The notes: generated by a model from the letters alone, not told the origin. Shown: positions 1 through 8,539, counted from the stretch's first letter. The stretch is DNA of 64,000 nt from an uncultured Collinsella sp. (GCA_902497065.1 CABVDH010000002.1:1-64000), one strand, 5' to 3'. Numbers and translations: made by a program.

Positions 1-85
1 CGAGCTCCAGCAGGAGTTCGCCGACTTTGCCACCTCGGTCGACAAATCGAAATTTAAGTTAGGTATCTGCGGTGGGATGCTTTGA
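1..85 (+). CDS. hsdS: HsdS (type I restriction specificity subunit), 3'-terminal fragment, truncated
   Basis: An open frame enters from the left edge and ends at TGA 83-85. It reads ELQQEFADFATSVDKSKF followed by nine unrelated residues. The block LQ-x-EFADF-x6-DKSKF is typical of the conserved regions of HsdS, the DNA-recognition subunit of type I restriction-modification complexes. In intact HsdS this block is usually followed by a further helical segment; here the frame stops almost at once, as in half-hsdS genes that recombine with other copies. Its end overlaps the 3' end of the convergent recombinase gene by about 30 bases. Only 27 residues are visible, so the assignment rests on one motif. 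Confidence 0.68.
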   Translation, partial: ELQQEFADFATSVDKSKFKLGICGGML

Positions 86-1037
86 CGTTGCGCTGGTCGA
101 CCATTGCGTACCTTAATGTGGTGTCTATTTTTTTATGGCCAAGGAGCACCTGGACTTGTTCGATGGGCATTCCTTTGTCGATTGCCTTTGTAGCAAGCGT
201 TCTTCTGAACTTATGAGGGTGGACCCTTCCTAAATCAAGCTCGCGCCCCAGTTTTCTAAGCAGCGCCTCGACGCCGCCAATTTGTAGCCTCTCGTGTGGC
301 GCCTTGCTCGACACGAAGAGTGCTTCAGAGCTGTCCATTCGGGTTGACAGGTAATTCTCAATATGGACTTTAGTCTTTGCGTCAAAATAGACGATGCGGT
401 CCTTATTACCCTTGCCGTGTACGATGCATTCCCGATTGATAGTGTCGATAGAGTTCCTGTCCAACGAGACGAGTTCACCCACACGCATGCCCGTGGAGCG
501 CAACAGGTCGATCAGGGCAAGGTTTCGGGGCGACCCGCAGTTATCGCAAAGAATTTCAACGACTTCATCGCTATACGTTTCCTTTATGGGCTGCGGAGCC
601 TTGACTCTTTTAATGCGTCTTACCGGGCTCTTAATGATATGGTCCTCGTCTTCGAGCCATGAGTAGAAGCTTGAGATGATTCTTCGGACATTGTCGACGG
701 TGACGCGACTGACGCCGGCTTTTTGCTGATAGTCGGAAAGATAGGACCTAATCTCTTCGGTTCCCAGGTCGCAAGCTGGTGTATCGAATGATTCAAGCAT
801 TTTATTGATGGTGGTTTCGTAGTAGGAGATGGTCCTATCCGAGCAGCCTTCGAGGCGTTTTGCAGACAGAAATAGATCCAGGAATGATTCGCTTTCACCG
901 TCGCCGCCGTCTTCGGCTAATTGGCTTTCATCGAAAAGGCAGTGCGATAAAACCTTTTTGAGCTGGCGGTTCTGCTGCGTGGTCAGGTAGGGGAGCATGA
1001 GACGGGTGATTTCCCTGGCTGTTTTCGTGAGGTCCAT
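54..1037 (-). CDS. Tyrosine recombinase (XerC/XerD-like integrase)
   Basis: A 327-residue site-specific recombinase. An N-terminal SAM-like core-binding domain (about residues 50-140) precedes the catalytic domain. The catalytic set is visible: R185 (GMRVGEL), K209 (GKGNKDR), H275 and R278 (HKFR), H301 (LLGH) and the nucleophile Y310 (TLRY). The start ATG is preceded by AAGGAAGGA. It converges on and overlaps a truncated hsdS end. Recombinases in this position in other gut bacteria invert hsdS segments to change restriction specificity, so I infer that role here. The housekeeping XerC/D dimer-resolution role is less likely because of the neighbour. Confidence 0.9.
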   Translation of the reverse strand: MDLTKTAREITRLMLPYLTTQQNRQLKKVLSHCLFDESQLAEDGGDGESESFLDLFLSAKRLEGCSDRTISYYETTINKMLESFDTPACDLGTEEIRSYLSDYQQKAGVSRVTVDNVRRIISSFYSWLEDEDHIIKSPVRRIKRVKAPQPIKETYSDEVVEILCDNCGSPRNLALIDLLRSTGMRVGELVSLDRNSIDTINRECIVHGKGNKDRIVYFDAKTKVHIENYLSTRMDSSEALFVSSKAPHERLQIGGVEALLRKLGRELDLGRVHPHKFRRTLATKAIDKGMPIEQVQVLLGHKKIDTTLRYAMVDQRNVKASHRRYLT

Positions 1038-1458
1038 GGCGGCGTCCTTCCTTGCGCGGTGGGTGGCGCTATTTTCCTTTGTTTACCCGTGCGTTATGGA
1101 AGGGATGCCGGGTGGCACTTCCGCTAGGCAGCGTCAAGGGGGCCCGTGAAACCCCGCACGGAGCTCTGCATCGCTCCGATGCGGCTTTGCCCGCAGAGCG
1201 AGATGTTCAGAAGCGTTTTATTAACGGGGGATGTCTTTCGGATTCTTTTGATGGGGATGTGGAAACACTGATGAAGTTTACGAATAGCGAGGTTGAGGGG
1301 TTCGCCTGTGCCCATCGCCTCTCGTGTGCGGATGGATGGTGCCGGTGGCTGTTTGAGATTGCAGTCGCGCCGACGGGATTGGTTGGGGCCGGTACAAGGC
1401 GAGCACGCCCCATGCCGTTATGGTAGATGCATCTTTGTCGATAGAGTGCTCGATTAAT
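1038..1458. other. Intergenic stretch, no gene recognised
   Basis: About 420 bases between the recombinase start and the end of the next gene. Short open frames occur on both strands, but none has a convincing ribosome binding site or a recognisable product. The recombinase promoter should lie at its left end. I see no tRNA, repeat or strong terminator here. Confidence 0.4.
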
Positions 1459-1992
1459 CTACGCGGGGGCGCTGAGAAGATCTTCCAGCATCGGGTCTAC
1501 CCCGGCGGCGACCATGCCCTCGATCAGGTGCTGGGCGTGGAACCGACCAACTGTCCATGCGATATATGAAAGCGTCTGACAAGCGCGCTCCTTGATATCA
1601 AATGCAGCTTTGCTTAGAACGATGGCCTCCGCGATGTCGGCAAATGCGTCGTGATCTCCCCATGTCTTACAGGCTTGTATTATGCCCTGGTCGATAGCGT
1701 CCATAACAAAGGCGCCCGATCCGTCCGCAACGCACCTGCCGTCGGCAAAGAGCTTCCAGCTGGACGGCTCGCGCGAATCGTCTCCGAGCAGCTGAATCTG
1801 CAGCACGTGCGGTTCACCAGCAGCACAGAGCTCTTCCTCGAGCTGCTGCACCGTGAAGCGCATCTGGTGGGAGAGGCTGTTCTTGACCATGGCCGAGGCA
1901 TAGCCGCTCGGCTCGTCCAGAAGATGCATTCGTTTTGGCTTGGCTGCCAGGTTGTGGAAGTTGCGCTCACTGCGCACGGAGAAATTGTCCAT
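1459..1992 (-). CDS. Hypothetical protein, unknown function
   Basis: A 177-residue soluble protein that I do not recognise. The chosen start ATG (1992) follows AAAGGAG with a good spacer; the open frame runs further upstream to 2205 without another plausible ribosome binding site. There is no signal peptide, membrane segment or cysteine cluster. The middle (MRFTVQQLEEELCAAGEP) is helical and acidic, and the C-terminal half is Ala-rich and probably helical. It sits between a phase-variation-type recombinase and a repeat array, so an accessory origin is possible. Function cannot be inferred. Confidence 0.55.
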   Translation of the reverse strand: MDNFSVRSERNFHNLAAKPKRMHLLDEPSGYASAMVKNSLSHQMRFTVQQLEEELCAAGEPHVLQIQLLGDDSREPSSWKLFADGRCVADGSGAFVMDAIDQGIIQACKTWGDHDAFADIAEAIVLSKAAFDIKERACQTLSYIAWTVGRFHAQHLIEGMVAAGVDPMLEDLLSAPA

Positions 1993-2225
1993 ACGGACTC
2001 CTTTCATCGATGTTGGCAGGGCCACCGTGCCTCTTGGCCGGTTGGCGTCGGGATCGTGGAGCCAACTCTCTACCCCGACTCTGGATAAAACGCGCCCGCT
2101 CCTTGCGGGCAAGATGGAGTCTATCAACGTGTACGGACTCAACGTGTACGGACAGAAATCAAGCGCCATCCGCGAAATGACGCGCGGATGGCGTTGGTTT
2201 CCCAAGTGATTATTCGGCTTTCATC

Positions 2226-2336
2226 CGGAAAAGTGTCGAAATCAGCCGTGTAAAAGTACGGAAAAGTGTCGAAATAGGCACCTTAAAACTTCGGAAAAGT
2301 GTCAAATTCGATGGGCAAATTATCCGGAAAAGTGTA
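2226..2336. repeat. Four direct repeats with exact 33-bp period
   Basis: The core CGGAAAAGTGTCGAAAT begins at 2226 and 2259, recurs with changes at 2292 (CGGAAAAGTGTCAAATT), and appears shortened at 2325 (CGGAAAAGTGT). Each start is exactly 33 bases after the last. About 16 bases between cores are unrelated in sequence. The regular spacing of roughly three helical turns suggests protein-binding sites on one DNA face. Multiple such repeats occur at the ends of some insertion sequences, notably the IS21 family, so this may be a solo IS end. No transposase gene is adjacent. Confidence 0.75.
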
Positions 2337-2405
2337 GCTGGATGACAAAACAGCACTTAGAAGCCGATGCTGGATGCGGGATCCTGCGGCCGCCTTCAGC
2401 CCTCG

Positions 2406-3392
2406 CTACTCGTCGTCCCCGTCGTTGGGGTCGCCCTTGAGGGTGTTGATGTCCAGGTACTGGTTATCGTCCTCTTTTTGCTGGGTCTCCGACTCCGCTT
2501 GGGTAGGGCCGCGGAACAGCTGGAATCCCTCAAACGCAATGACACCGAGCAGGGCAATGATAATGGCGATAAAGGCAACCTTGACTGCCTGCGGAAATTC
2601 CGAGAAACGCAGCGCCTTTTCCTCGGCGTAATAATCGGCGAAGCGCTCTTCGCCCGTGCTTTTGGTATACGCCGGCGCGGACGCGGCCTCCGGGTCATAT
2701 TCCGGTGCGGGCGTGGCAGCGTACGGATCGTTGAGATAATCGCTCGATGCGGTGCCATAATCCTCGGTCTCGATGCGACCGTTGCCAGCATAGCCATCGG
2801 AATAATCGGAATATGCCGCACCGCCCTCAGAGTCTGCGGCGCTCGTGTTGGCGGCAAAAAGCGGGTTAACTGGAACATCGAGCGCCGGCATGCCGGTAGA
2901 GGTCTCATCCAGATCGGTTGCAGCCCAGGAATCGTAGGCAACCTGATGGGCAACGGGCTCATCGAGCCTTGCGACCGGAGGCTTGCGTGCCGCAGGAACA
3001 GGCAACTGCTGGGCGCTGTACATAACGGTGCTGTCGGCCGATTTGCCCTGCGTCGCTGCAGCGAGAAATGCCGCCGTCTCGGACGGGTCGCTTGCGGGGC
3101 GGGGAGCGGGCGTGGGCGCCGAAGTGGGTGCGGGCGTAGGCGCGGGCGTCGAAACAGGCGACTGCGCAGGAGTCGGCGCAGATGCGGGCTTAGGCGCAAG
3201 TGCGGGACTGGGGTTTGACGGGCGAGCCCCGCCGCCCATGAGTTCGTCGGCGGTCCACGGGCGATCATCCATCACGTCATCAAGGCTCAGCGAAAACAGG
3301 TCGTCTTCACCCTCATCGAACATGCGGTGCACATGTCCACCAATTGCCGGAATCAATCCGCGACCGGTGCATGATGCCTTGCTCAACGCCAT
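2406..3392 (-). CDS. Single-pass membrane protein with Pro/Ala-rich cytoplasmic region
   Basis: A 328-residue protein not matched to a named family. The N-terminal part is acidic (MFDEGEDDLFSLSLDDVM), followed by a low-complexity AP/TP-repeat region (about residues 55-105) and a polar, Tyr/Ser/Asp-rich stretch. One hydrophobic segment (VAFIAIIIALLGVIAFEG, about residues 270-293) is followed by a 35-residue acidic tail. This order predicts a long disordered region on one side and a short acidic tail on the other side of the membrane. The start at 3392 has AAGGGTGG upstream; the frame stays open to 3488 without a better site. A role in envelope or division scaffolding would be a guess. Confidence 0.7.
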   Translation of the reverse strand: MALSKASCTGRGLIPAIGGHVHRMFDEGEDDLFSLSLDDVMDDRPWTADELMGGGARPSNPSPALAPKPASAPTPAQSPVSTPAPTPAPTSAPTPAPRPASDPSETAAFLAAATQGKSADSTVMYSAQQLPVPAARKPPVARLDEPVAHQVAYDSWAATDLDETSTGMPALDVPVNPLFAANTSAADSEGGAAYSDYSDGYAGNGRIETEDYGTASSDYLNDPYAATPAPEYDPEAASAPAYTKSTGEERFADYYAEEKALRFSEFPQAVKVAFIAIIIALLGVIAFEGFQLFRGPTQAESETQQKEDDNQYLDINTLKGDPNDGDDE

Positions 3393-3515
3393 TCTGTTCC
3401 ACCCTTTCGAAATACTAATGACATCGATTATATGGAACTTCTCAAGCGGCTCGGTCTTGGATTCGAGCTTTCCAGAACTCGCGCCCAAAATGGGAGGGGC
3501 AATCCAGGCGAGCGC

Positions 3516-4169
3516 TTACTTGTCGCCGGCCGCCGCCTTGGCCTCATTGAGGTAGCTATAGAAGCTGTACTTTGAGATGCCAAAGAACTCGCAGGCGCGC
3601 TCGCTCGACTTGGAAATGAGAAAGGCGCCGCGACGGTCGAGGTAGCCAATGGCACGAATGCGCTCGTCTTTGGTCATGAGCGCCGCGGGCTTGCCCACAA
3701 ACTGCTCGCACTCGTGCAGCAGGTCCTCGAGCAGGTCGCCGATGTTCTTGGTAATGGGCTCGGGCTCGGTATAGCCCGTGCCGCCGGTGCCGGTAAAGGC
3801 GTCGAGCGAACGCTCAAAAGCCTTCATGAGCGTAATGTCAAAGTTAATGCCCAAAATGCCGACGGGCTTGCCCTCGTCGTTGCGGATAAAGATGGTCGAG
3901 GACTTGAGCAGCTTGCCATCGGTGGTTTTAGTGAGGTACGGCTCGCGGTCGTGTACGTCGGTGCTGCCCTCGTGCATGGACTCAAACACAATATGGCTGG
4001 GGCCGTCACCCAGTTTGCGCCCGCTGACGTGGCCGTTTTCGATCACTACGATGGAGTGGTCCACGTCCTCGGTCTCCAGATCGTGGACGACGACTTCGCA
4101 GTTGGGGCCAAATTGGAGCGCCAGGCCGTGTGCGAGGCGCTTGTAAAACTCAATCTGTGCGGGGGTCAT
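3516..4169 (-). CDS. DauR/YheO-family transcriptional regulator (PAS_6 + HTH_22)
   Basis: A 217-residue DNA-binding protein. The N-terminal YheO-like PAS domain spans about residues 5-125 and includes the typical LGINFDIT segment. The C-terminal helix-turn-helix spans about 165-212 (FGISKYSFYSYLNEAK). DauR, the best-known relative, represses D-arginine catabolism; other members regulate amino-acid or purine-type catabolism. The start ATG 4169 follows AGGAAGG; the frame is open to 4244 but lacks a better site. It is transcribed divergently from ygeX across a region with two identical-arm palindromes, so it is the likely local regulator of the ygeX-ygeY-ygeW-arcC operon. Confidence 0.88.
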   Translation of the reverse strand: MTPAQIEFYKRLAHGLALQFGPNCEVVVHDLETEDVDHSIVVIENGHVSGRKLGDGPSHIVFESMHEGSTDVHDREPYLTKTTDGKLLKSSTIFIRNDEGKPVGILGINFDITLMKAFERSLDAFTGTGGTGYTEPEPITKNIGDLLEDLLHECEQFVGKPAALMTKDERIRAIGYLDRRGAFLISKSSERACEFFGISKYSFYSYLNEAKAAAGDK

Positions 4170-4288
4170 GGGTGCCTTCCTAAAAATTAGTTTGGGCACA
4201 CTTTGCCATAAACCACATCTGTTCGCAAACAAATCCATCAACAAGGCAATTCATGACCGTTCGGCGGCGAAAAAGTACCGATTACGGC

Positions 4289-4303
4289 AACAAACAATTT
4301 GTT
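4289..4303. promoter_or_regulatory. Palindromic operator candidate 1 (AACAAA-N3-TTTGTT)
   Basis: AACAAA-CAA-TTTGTT is a perfect 6-3-6 palindrome in the divergent region between the DauR-type regulator and ygeX. The same arms recur 51 bases downstream, about five helical turns. It is probably a binding site for the adjacent regulator; this is inference. Confidence 0.55.
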
Positions 4304-4339
4304 AGGTATGCCAATCAAAAAGTGTGATAGAACATTACT

Positions 4340-4354
4340 AACAAACTTTTTGTT
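4340..4354. promoter_or_regulatory. Palindromic operator candidate 2 (AACAAA-N3-TTTGTT)
   Basis: AACAAA-CTT-TTTGTT has the same arms as the site at 4289 and a different 3-base centre. It lies 93 bases before the ygeX start. Conservation of the arms with a changed centre is what a dimeric repressor or activator site would show. Confidence 0.55.
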
Positions 4355-4446
4355 TGGCATCCACATAAAAGTTCAGTCGCATGAATGGGAATGGGCTGAA
4401 ACGCGTATGCGGGGGCCGGCAAGAGAGGACTTAAGGAGTTCACCGT

Positions 4447-5661
4447 ATGGCCGATAAGATCCAGTGGGCGGGCAACACGATGCCCAAGAGCGATGACAAG
4501 CACTTGGGAATCATGAGCCTCGACCACGTGAAGAAGGCCCGTGCCTTCCACCAGTCGTTCCCCCAGTACACCGTCACTCCGCTTGCCCGCCTGGATGGCC
4601 AGGCTGCACGCCTGGGCCTGTCCAACCTGTGCGTTAAGGACGAGAGCTATCGCTTTGGCCTCAACGCCTTTAAGGTCCTGGGCGGTTCGTTTGCCATGGC
4701 CAACTACATTGCCGACGAGACCGGCAAGGACGTTGCCGAGTGCACCTTCGATTACCTGACCTCCGATCAGCTTGCCAAGGACTTTGGCCAGGCCACCTTC
4801 TTTACCGCCACCGACGGCAACCATGGCCGCGGCGTGGCATGGGCTGCCAACAAGCTGGGCCAGAAGGCCGTCGTGCACATGCCTAAGGGTTCCACCAAGC
4901 CCCGCTTCGATAACATCGCCGCCGAGGGCGCCACGGTGACCATCGAAGAGGTCAACTACGACGAGTGCGTGCGCATGGCCGCCGCCGAGGCCGATGCCTG
5001 CGAGCGCGGCGTCATCGTTCAGGACACCGCCTGGGAGGGCTACGAGAAGATCCCGTCTTGGATCATGGAGGGCTACGGCACCATGGCTTCCGAGGCTGCC
5101 GAGCAGCTGCGCGAGATGGCCATCAACCGCCCGACGCACGTCTTTGTCCAGGCTGGCGTGGGCTCGCTCGCCGGCGCCGTGGTGGGCTACTTCACCAACC
5201 TGTATCCCGATAACCCGCCCACCTTCGTTGTGGTCGAGTGCGCTCCTGCCGCCTGCCTGTACAAGGGCGCTGCCGCCGGCGACGGCGATCCGCGTATCGT
5301 GGACGGTGACATGCCCTCCATCATGGCCGGTCTGTGCTGCGGCGAGCCCAACATCCTGGGCTGGGATATCCTGCGCAACCATGCCACCGCCTTCGTGTCC
5401 TGCCCCGACTGGGTCACCGCTCGCGGCATGCGCACCCTGGGCGCTCCCGAGAAGGGCGACCCGCGCGTCATCTCCGGCGAGTCCGGCGCTGTGACCACCG
5501 GCCTGGTCGAGACCCTCATGCTCGATTCCGAGTACGCCGAGCTCAAGGAACTCATCGGCCTGGATAAGACGAGCTCCGTGCTCTGCTTCTCCACGGAAGG
5601 TGACACGGACCCCGACCAGTATCGTCGAATTGTTTGGGAAGGCGAATATCCCACTTGTTAA
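4447..5661 (+). CDS. ygeX: Diaminopropionate ammonia-lyase
   Basis: A PLP-dependent fold-type II enzyme that converts 2,3-diaminopropionate to pyruvate and two ammonia. It has 404 residues, close to E. coli YgeX. The PLP lysine is K76 in FGLNAFKVLGG, and DGNHGRGVAW and a Gly-rich phosphate-binding loop are present. AAGGAG precedes the ATG. It is the first gene of ygeX-ygeY-ygeW-arcC. In gut anaerobes this gene belongs to a cluster required for anaerobic urate degradation, where a diaminopropionate-type intermediate is plausible. Two palindromes upstream suggest control by the divergent regulator. Confidence 0.95.
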   Translation: MADKIQWAGNTMPKSDDKHLGIMSLDHVKKARAFHQSFPQYTVTPLARLDGQAARLGLSNLCVKDESYRFGLNAFKVLGGSFAMANYIADETGKDVAECTFDYLTSDQLAKDFGQATFFTATDGNHGRGVAWAANKLGQKAVVHMPKGSTKPRFDNIAAEGATVTIEEVNYDECVRMAAAEADACERGVIVQDTAWEGYEKIPSWIMEGYGTMASEAAEQLREMAINRPTHVFVQAGVGSLAGAVVGYFTNLYPDNPPTFVVVECAPAACLYKGAAAGDGDPRIVDGDMPSIMAGLCCGEPNILGWDILRNHATAFVSCPDWVTARGMRTLGAPEKGDPRVISGESGAVTTGLVETLMLDSEYAELKELIGLDKTSSVLCFSTEGDTDPDQYRRIVWEGEYPTC

Positions 5662-5735
5662 TCGTTGGGGCGGAGTAAATAGGTATCGCTCCGCCACCCC
5701 ACAGGTAGATTCCTTCGTTTGAAAGGTTATGAACA

Positions 5736-7121
5736 ATGGCTAAAGAACTCGATTTCGACGCTATCAAGGCTGCTGCTGAGTCCCACCGTGCTGATATGTC
5801 GCGTTTTCTTCGCGCAATGATTAGCCACCCCTCTGAGTCTTGCGAGGAGGGTGAGGTTGTCGCTTGCATCAAGGCCGAGATGGAGAGCCTTGGCTATGAC
5901 GAGGTCAAGGTCGACGGCCTGGGCAACGTTATGGGCTTTATGGGCGAGGGCGACAAGATCATCGCCATCGACTCCCACATCGACACCGTCGGCATCGGCA
6001 ACATCGAGAACTGGGATGCCGATCCCTATGAGGGCTACGAGACCGACGAGATCATCTACGGCCGCGGCGGCTCCGACCAGGAGGGTGGCATGGCTTCTGC
6101 TACCTACGCTGCCAAGATGATGAAGGACATGGGCCTCATCCCCGAGGGCTACAAGATCATGGTCGTCGGCACCGTCCAGGAAGAGGACTGCGACGGCATG
6201 TGCTGGCAGTACATCTACAACAAGGACGGCATTAAGCCCGAGTTCGTCATTTCCACCGAGCCCACCGACGGCGGCATCTATCGCGGTCACCGCGGTCGCA
6301 TGGAGATCCGCGTCGACGTTCACGGCACCTCCTGCCACGGCTCCGCTCCCGACCGCGGCGACAACGCCATCTACAAGATGGCCGACATCATCGCCGACGT
6401 CCGCGCCCTCAACAACAACGGCTGCGACGAGTCGACCGACATCAAGGGCCTCGTCAAGATGCTCGACCCCAAGTACAACCCCGAGCACTTCGAGGACGCT
6501 CGCTTCCTGGGTCGCGGCACCTGCACCGTCAGCCAGATCTTCTACACCAGCCCCAGCCGCTGCGCTGTCGCTGACTCCTGCGCCATCTCCATCGACCGTC
6601 GTATGACCGCCGGTGAGACCTGGGAGTCCTGCCTGGACGAGATCCGCAACCTGCCGGCCGCCAAGAAGTACGGCGACGATGTGAAGGTCTCCATGTACAT
6701 GTACGACCGTCCGTCCTGGACCGGCGAGGTCTACGAGACCGAGGCTTACTTCCCCACGTGGATCAACAAGGAGACCGCTCCGCACGTCAAGGCCCTCGTC
6801 GACGCCCACAAGGCCATGTTCGGCGACGAGCGCATCGGCTGCGAGCCCAGCATGGACAAGCGCACCGGTCGTCCGCTGTGCGACAAGTGGACCTTCTCCA
6901 CGAACTGCGTTTCCATCCAGGGCCGCTACGGCATCCCCTGCGTCGGCTTTGGTCCGGGTGCCGAGTCTCAGGCTCACGCTCCCAACGAGGTCACCTACAA
7001 GGACGACCTGGTCACCGCTGCTGCCATGTACGTGGCTGCCCTGAACCTCTACGATCCGAGCCAGGCCGATGGCGATGCCACCGTGTTCCGCGCCGGTCTG
7101 ACCAATAACAAGATCGATTAG
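5736..7121 (+). CDS. ygeY: YgeY-type M20 metallohydrolase (selenium metabolism-linked)
   Basis: A 461-residue zinc amidohydrolase of the M20/ArgE/DapE fold. Metal and catalytic residues are visible: H81 and D83 (SHIDTVG), D114 (GGSDQEGG), E149-E150 (VQEED) and a late His in ESQAHAPNE. The inserted dimerisation domain begins near residue 185 (GIYRGHRGRMEIRVDVHG). The start at 5736 has GAAAGG upstream. The family is consistently found beside ygeX and ygeW and probably cleaves an acyl or carbamoyl amide in the same pathway. The exact substrate is not established from sequence. Confidence 0.93.
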   Translation: MAKELDFDAIKAAAESHRADMSRFLRAMISHPSESCEEGEVVACIKAEMESLGYDEVKVDGLGNVMGFMGEGDKIIAIDSHIDTVGIGNIENWDADPYEGYETDEIIYGRGGSDQEGGMASATYAAKMMKDMGLIPEGYKIMVVGTVQEEDCDGMCWQYIYNKDGIKPEFVISTEPTDGGIYRGHRGRMEIRVDVHGTSCHGSAPDRGDNAIYKMADIIADVRALNNNGCDESTDIKGLVKMLDPKYNPEHFEDARFLGRGTCTVSQIFYTSPSRCAVADSCAISIDRRMTAGETWESCLDEIRNLPAAKKYGDDVKVSMYMYDRPSWTGEVYETEAYFPTWINKETAPHVKALVDAHKAMFGDERIGCEPSMDKRTGRPLCDKWTFSTNCVSIQGRYGIPCVGFGPGAESQAHAPNEVTYKDDLVTAAAMYVAALNLYDPSQADGDATVFRAGLTNNKID

Positions 7122-7143
7122 TCCCATTCCTCGATCTTGTTGA

Positions 7144-7168
7144 GCCGGGGGCCGCTCGTGTCCCCGGC
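7144..7168 (+). other. GC-rich hairpin between ygeY and ygeW
   Basis: GCCGGGG (7144-7150) pairs with CCCCGGC (7162-7168) around an 11-base loop. No T-run follows, so it is not a classical terminator. It may stabilise or process the ygeY end of the transcript within the 200-base gap. Confidence 0.4.
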
Positions 7169-7322
7169 ACCCCCTGTTGACTTGGGGCCCGCGGTCGTTA
7201 TCTCCCATGCTTCCTCAACGGTGGCGGGTCCTCGTCATGGTGCTCTGCATGTTCTAGCCACACGCGCATGCCGGAGCACATCTGCTCATTGCGATCGTTT
7301 CATCTTTAGAAAGGACATTTCC

Positions 7323-8525
7323 ATGGACGCTAAGTTTACCGAGCTCGTCGAGCAGCTGAACGGCCTCGATTTTAAGGGTATGTACGGCAGCGACTTCCTG
7401 CACACCTGGGATAAGACCACCGATGAGCTCAAGGCGCTCTACATCGTCGCCGACGCTCTGCGCGAGCTGCGCGAGAACAACGTTTCGTCCAAGATCTTCG
7501 ACTCCGGTCTTGCCGTCTCCCTGTTCCGCGACAACTCCACCCGTACGCGCTTCTCCTTCTCTAAGGCCGCCAACCTGCTCGGCCTTGAGCTGCAGGACCT
7601 GGACGAGAAGAAGTCCCAGATCGCTCACGGCGAGACCGTCCGCGAGACCGCTACCATGATCTCCTTCATGGCCGACGTCATCGGCATCCGCGACGACATG
7701 TACATCGGCAAGGGTGACGCCTACATGGCCGAGGTCTCCGAGTCCGTGCAGCAGGCCTACGAGGACGGCGTTCTGGATCACCGTCCCACGCTCATCTCCC
7801 TGCAGTCCGACTCCGATCACCCCACGCAGTCCTCTGCCGACATGCTCTACCTCATCAACGAGTTTGGTGGTCTTGAGAACCTCAAGGGCAAGAAGGTTGC
7901 CGTTACCTGGGCCTATTCGCCCTCTTACGGCAAGCCGCTGTCCTGCCCGCAGTCGCTGATCAGCCTGCTGCCCCGCTTTGGCATGGACGTCACCCTGGCT
8001 CACCCCGAGGGCTACGACCTCATGCCCGAGGTCGTCGAGCGCGCTAAGGGCTACGCCGCCGAGTCCGGCACCACCTTTAAGCAGGTCAACACCATGGCCG
8101 AGGCCTTCGAGGGCGCCGATATCGTGATCCCCAAGAGCTGGGCTCCGTTTGCCGCCATGGAGAAGCGCACCAACCTGTACGCCGAGGGCGACGACGCCGG
8201 CATCGCCGCGCTCGAGAAGGAGCTGCTCGCCCAGAACGCCACTCATCAGGATTGGTGCTCCACGACCGAGCTCATGGAGAAGACCGCCAACGGCCAGGAC
8301 ACCATCTTTATGCATCCGCTGCCCGCCGACATCTCCGGTGTCTCCTGCGAGCACGGCGAGGTCAACGCCGACGTCTTCGACATGCACCGTGTGGGCATGT
8401 ACAAGGAGGCCAGCTACAAGCCGTACGCCATCGCTGCCATGATGTTCCTGCAGAAGGTTGCCGATCCCGCCGCTACCCTCAAGGCTCTCGACGAGCGCAA
8501 CACCGCCCGTTGGTTCCAGGCCTAA
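7323..8525 (+). CDS. ygeW: YgeW-type knotted carbamoyltransferase
   Basis: A 400-residue member of the aspartate/ornithine carbamoyltransferase superfamily. The carbamoyl-phosphate loop appears as FRDNSTRTRFSF, and HPLP is present in MHPLPADISG. It matches the YgeW subfamily, which is neither ATCase nor OTCase and whose amine substrate is unsettled. In a catabolic setting it would run towards carbamoyl phosphate, which the next gene uses. The start at 7323 is set by AAAGGA; the open frame upstream to 7137 has no matching protein sequence. The stop is 14 bases before arcC, so the two are probably co-translated. Confidence 0.93.
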   Translation: MDAKFTELVEQLNGLDFKGMYGSDFLHTWDKTTDELKALYIVADALRELRENNVSSKIFDSGLAVSLFRDNSTRTRFSFSKAANLLGLELQDLDEKKSQIAHGETVRETATMISFMADVIGIRDDMYIGKGDAYMAEVSESVQQAYEDGVLDHRPTLISLQSDSDHPTQSSADMLYLINEFGGLENLKGKKVAVTWAYSPSYGKPLSCPQSLISLLPRFGMDVTLAHPEGYDLMPEVVERAKGYAAESGTTFKQVNTMAEAFEGADIVIPKSWAPFAAMEKRTNLYAEGDDAGIAALEKELLAQNATHQDWCSTTELMEKTANGQDTIFMHPLPADISGVSCEHGEVNADVFDMHRVGMYKEASYKPYAIAAMMFLQKVADPAATLKALDERNTARWFQA

Positions 8526-8539
8526 AGCTGGGCTGAGAA

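Noticed and set aside
1052..1426. Open frame of 124 codons on the plus strand
   Set aside because: No ribosome binding site, no recognisable protein features, and overlapping frames on the other strand; typical of GC-rich intergenic DNA.
2226..2336. Possible CRISPR array
   Set aside because: The repeated core is at most 17 bases, degenerates in copies 3 and 4, the spacers are about 16 bases, and no cas gene is near.
2380..2397. GGATCC followed by GCGGCCGC, resembling a cloning polylinker
   Set aside because: Both flanks read as natural sequence and such sites arise by chance in GC-rich DNA.
4315..5736. Long minus-strand open frame opposite ygeX
   Set aside because: A shadow of the codon bias of the real gene; its sequence is low-complexity and has no family features.
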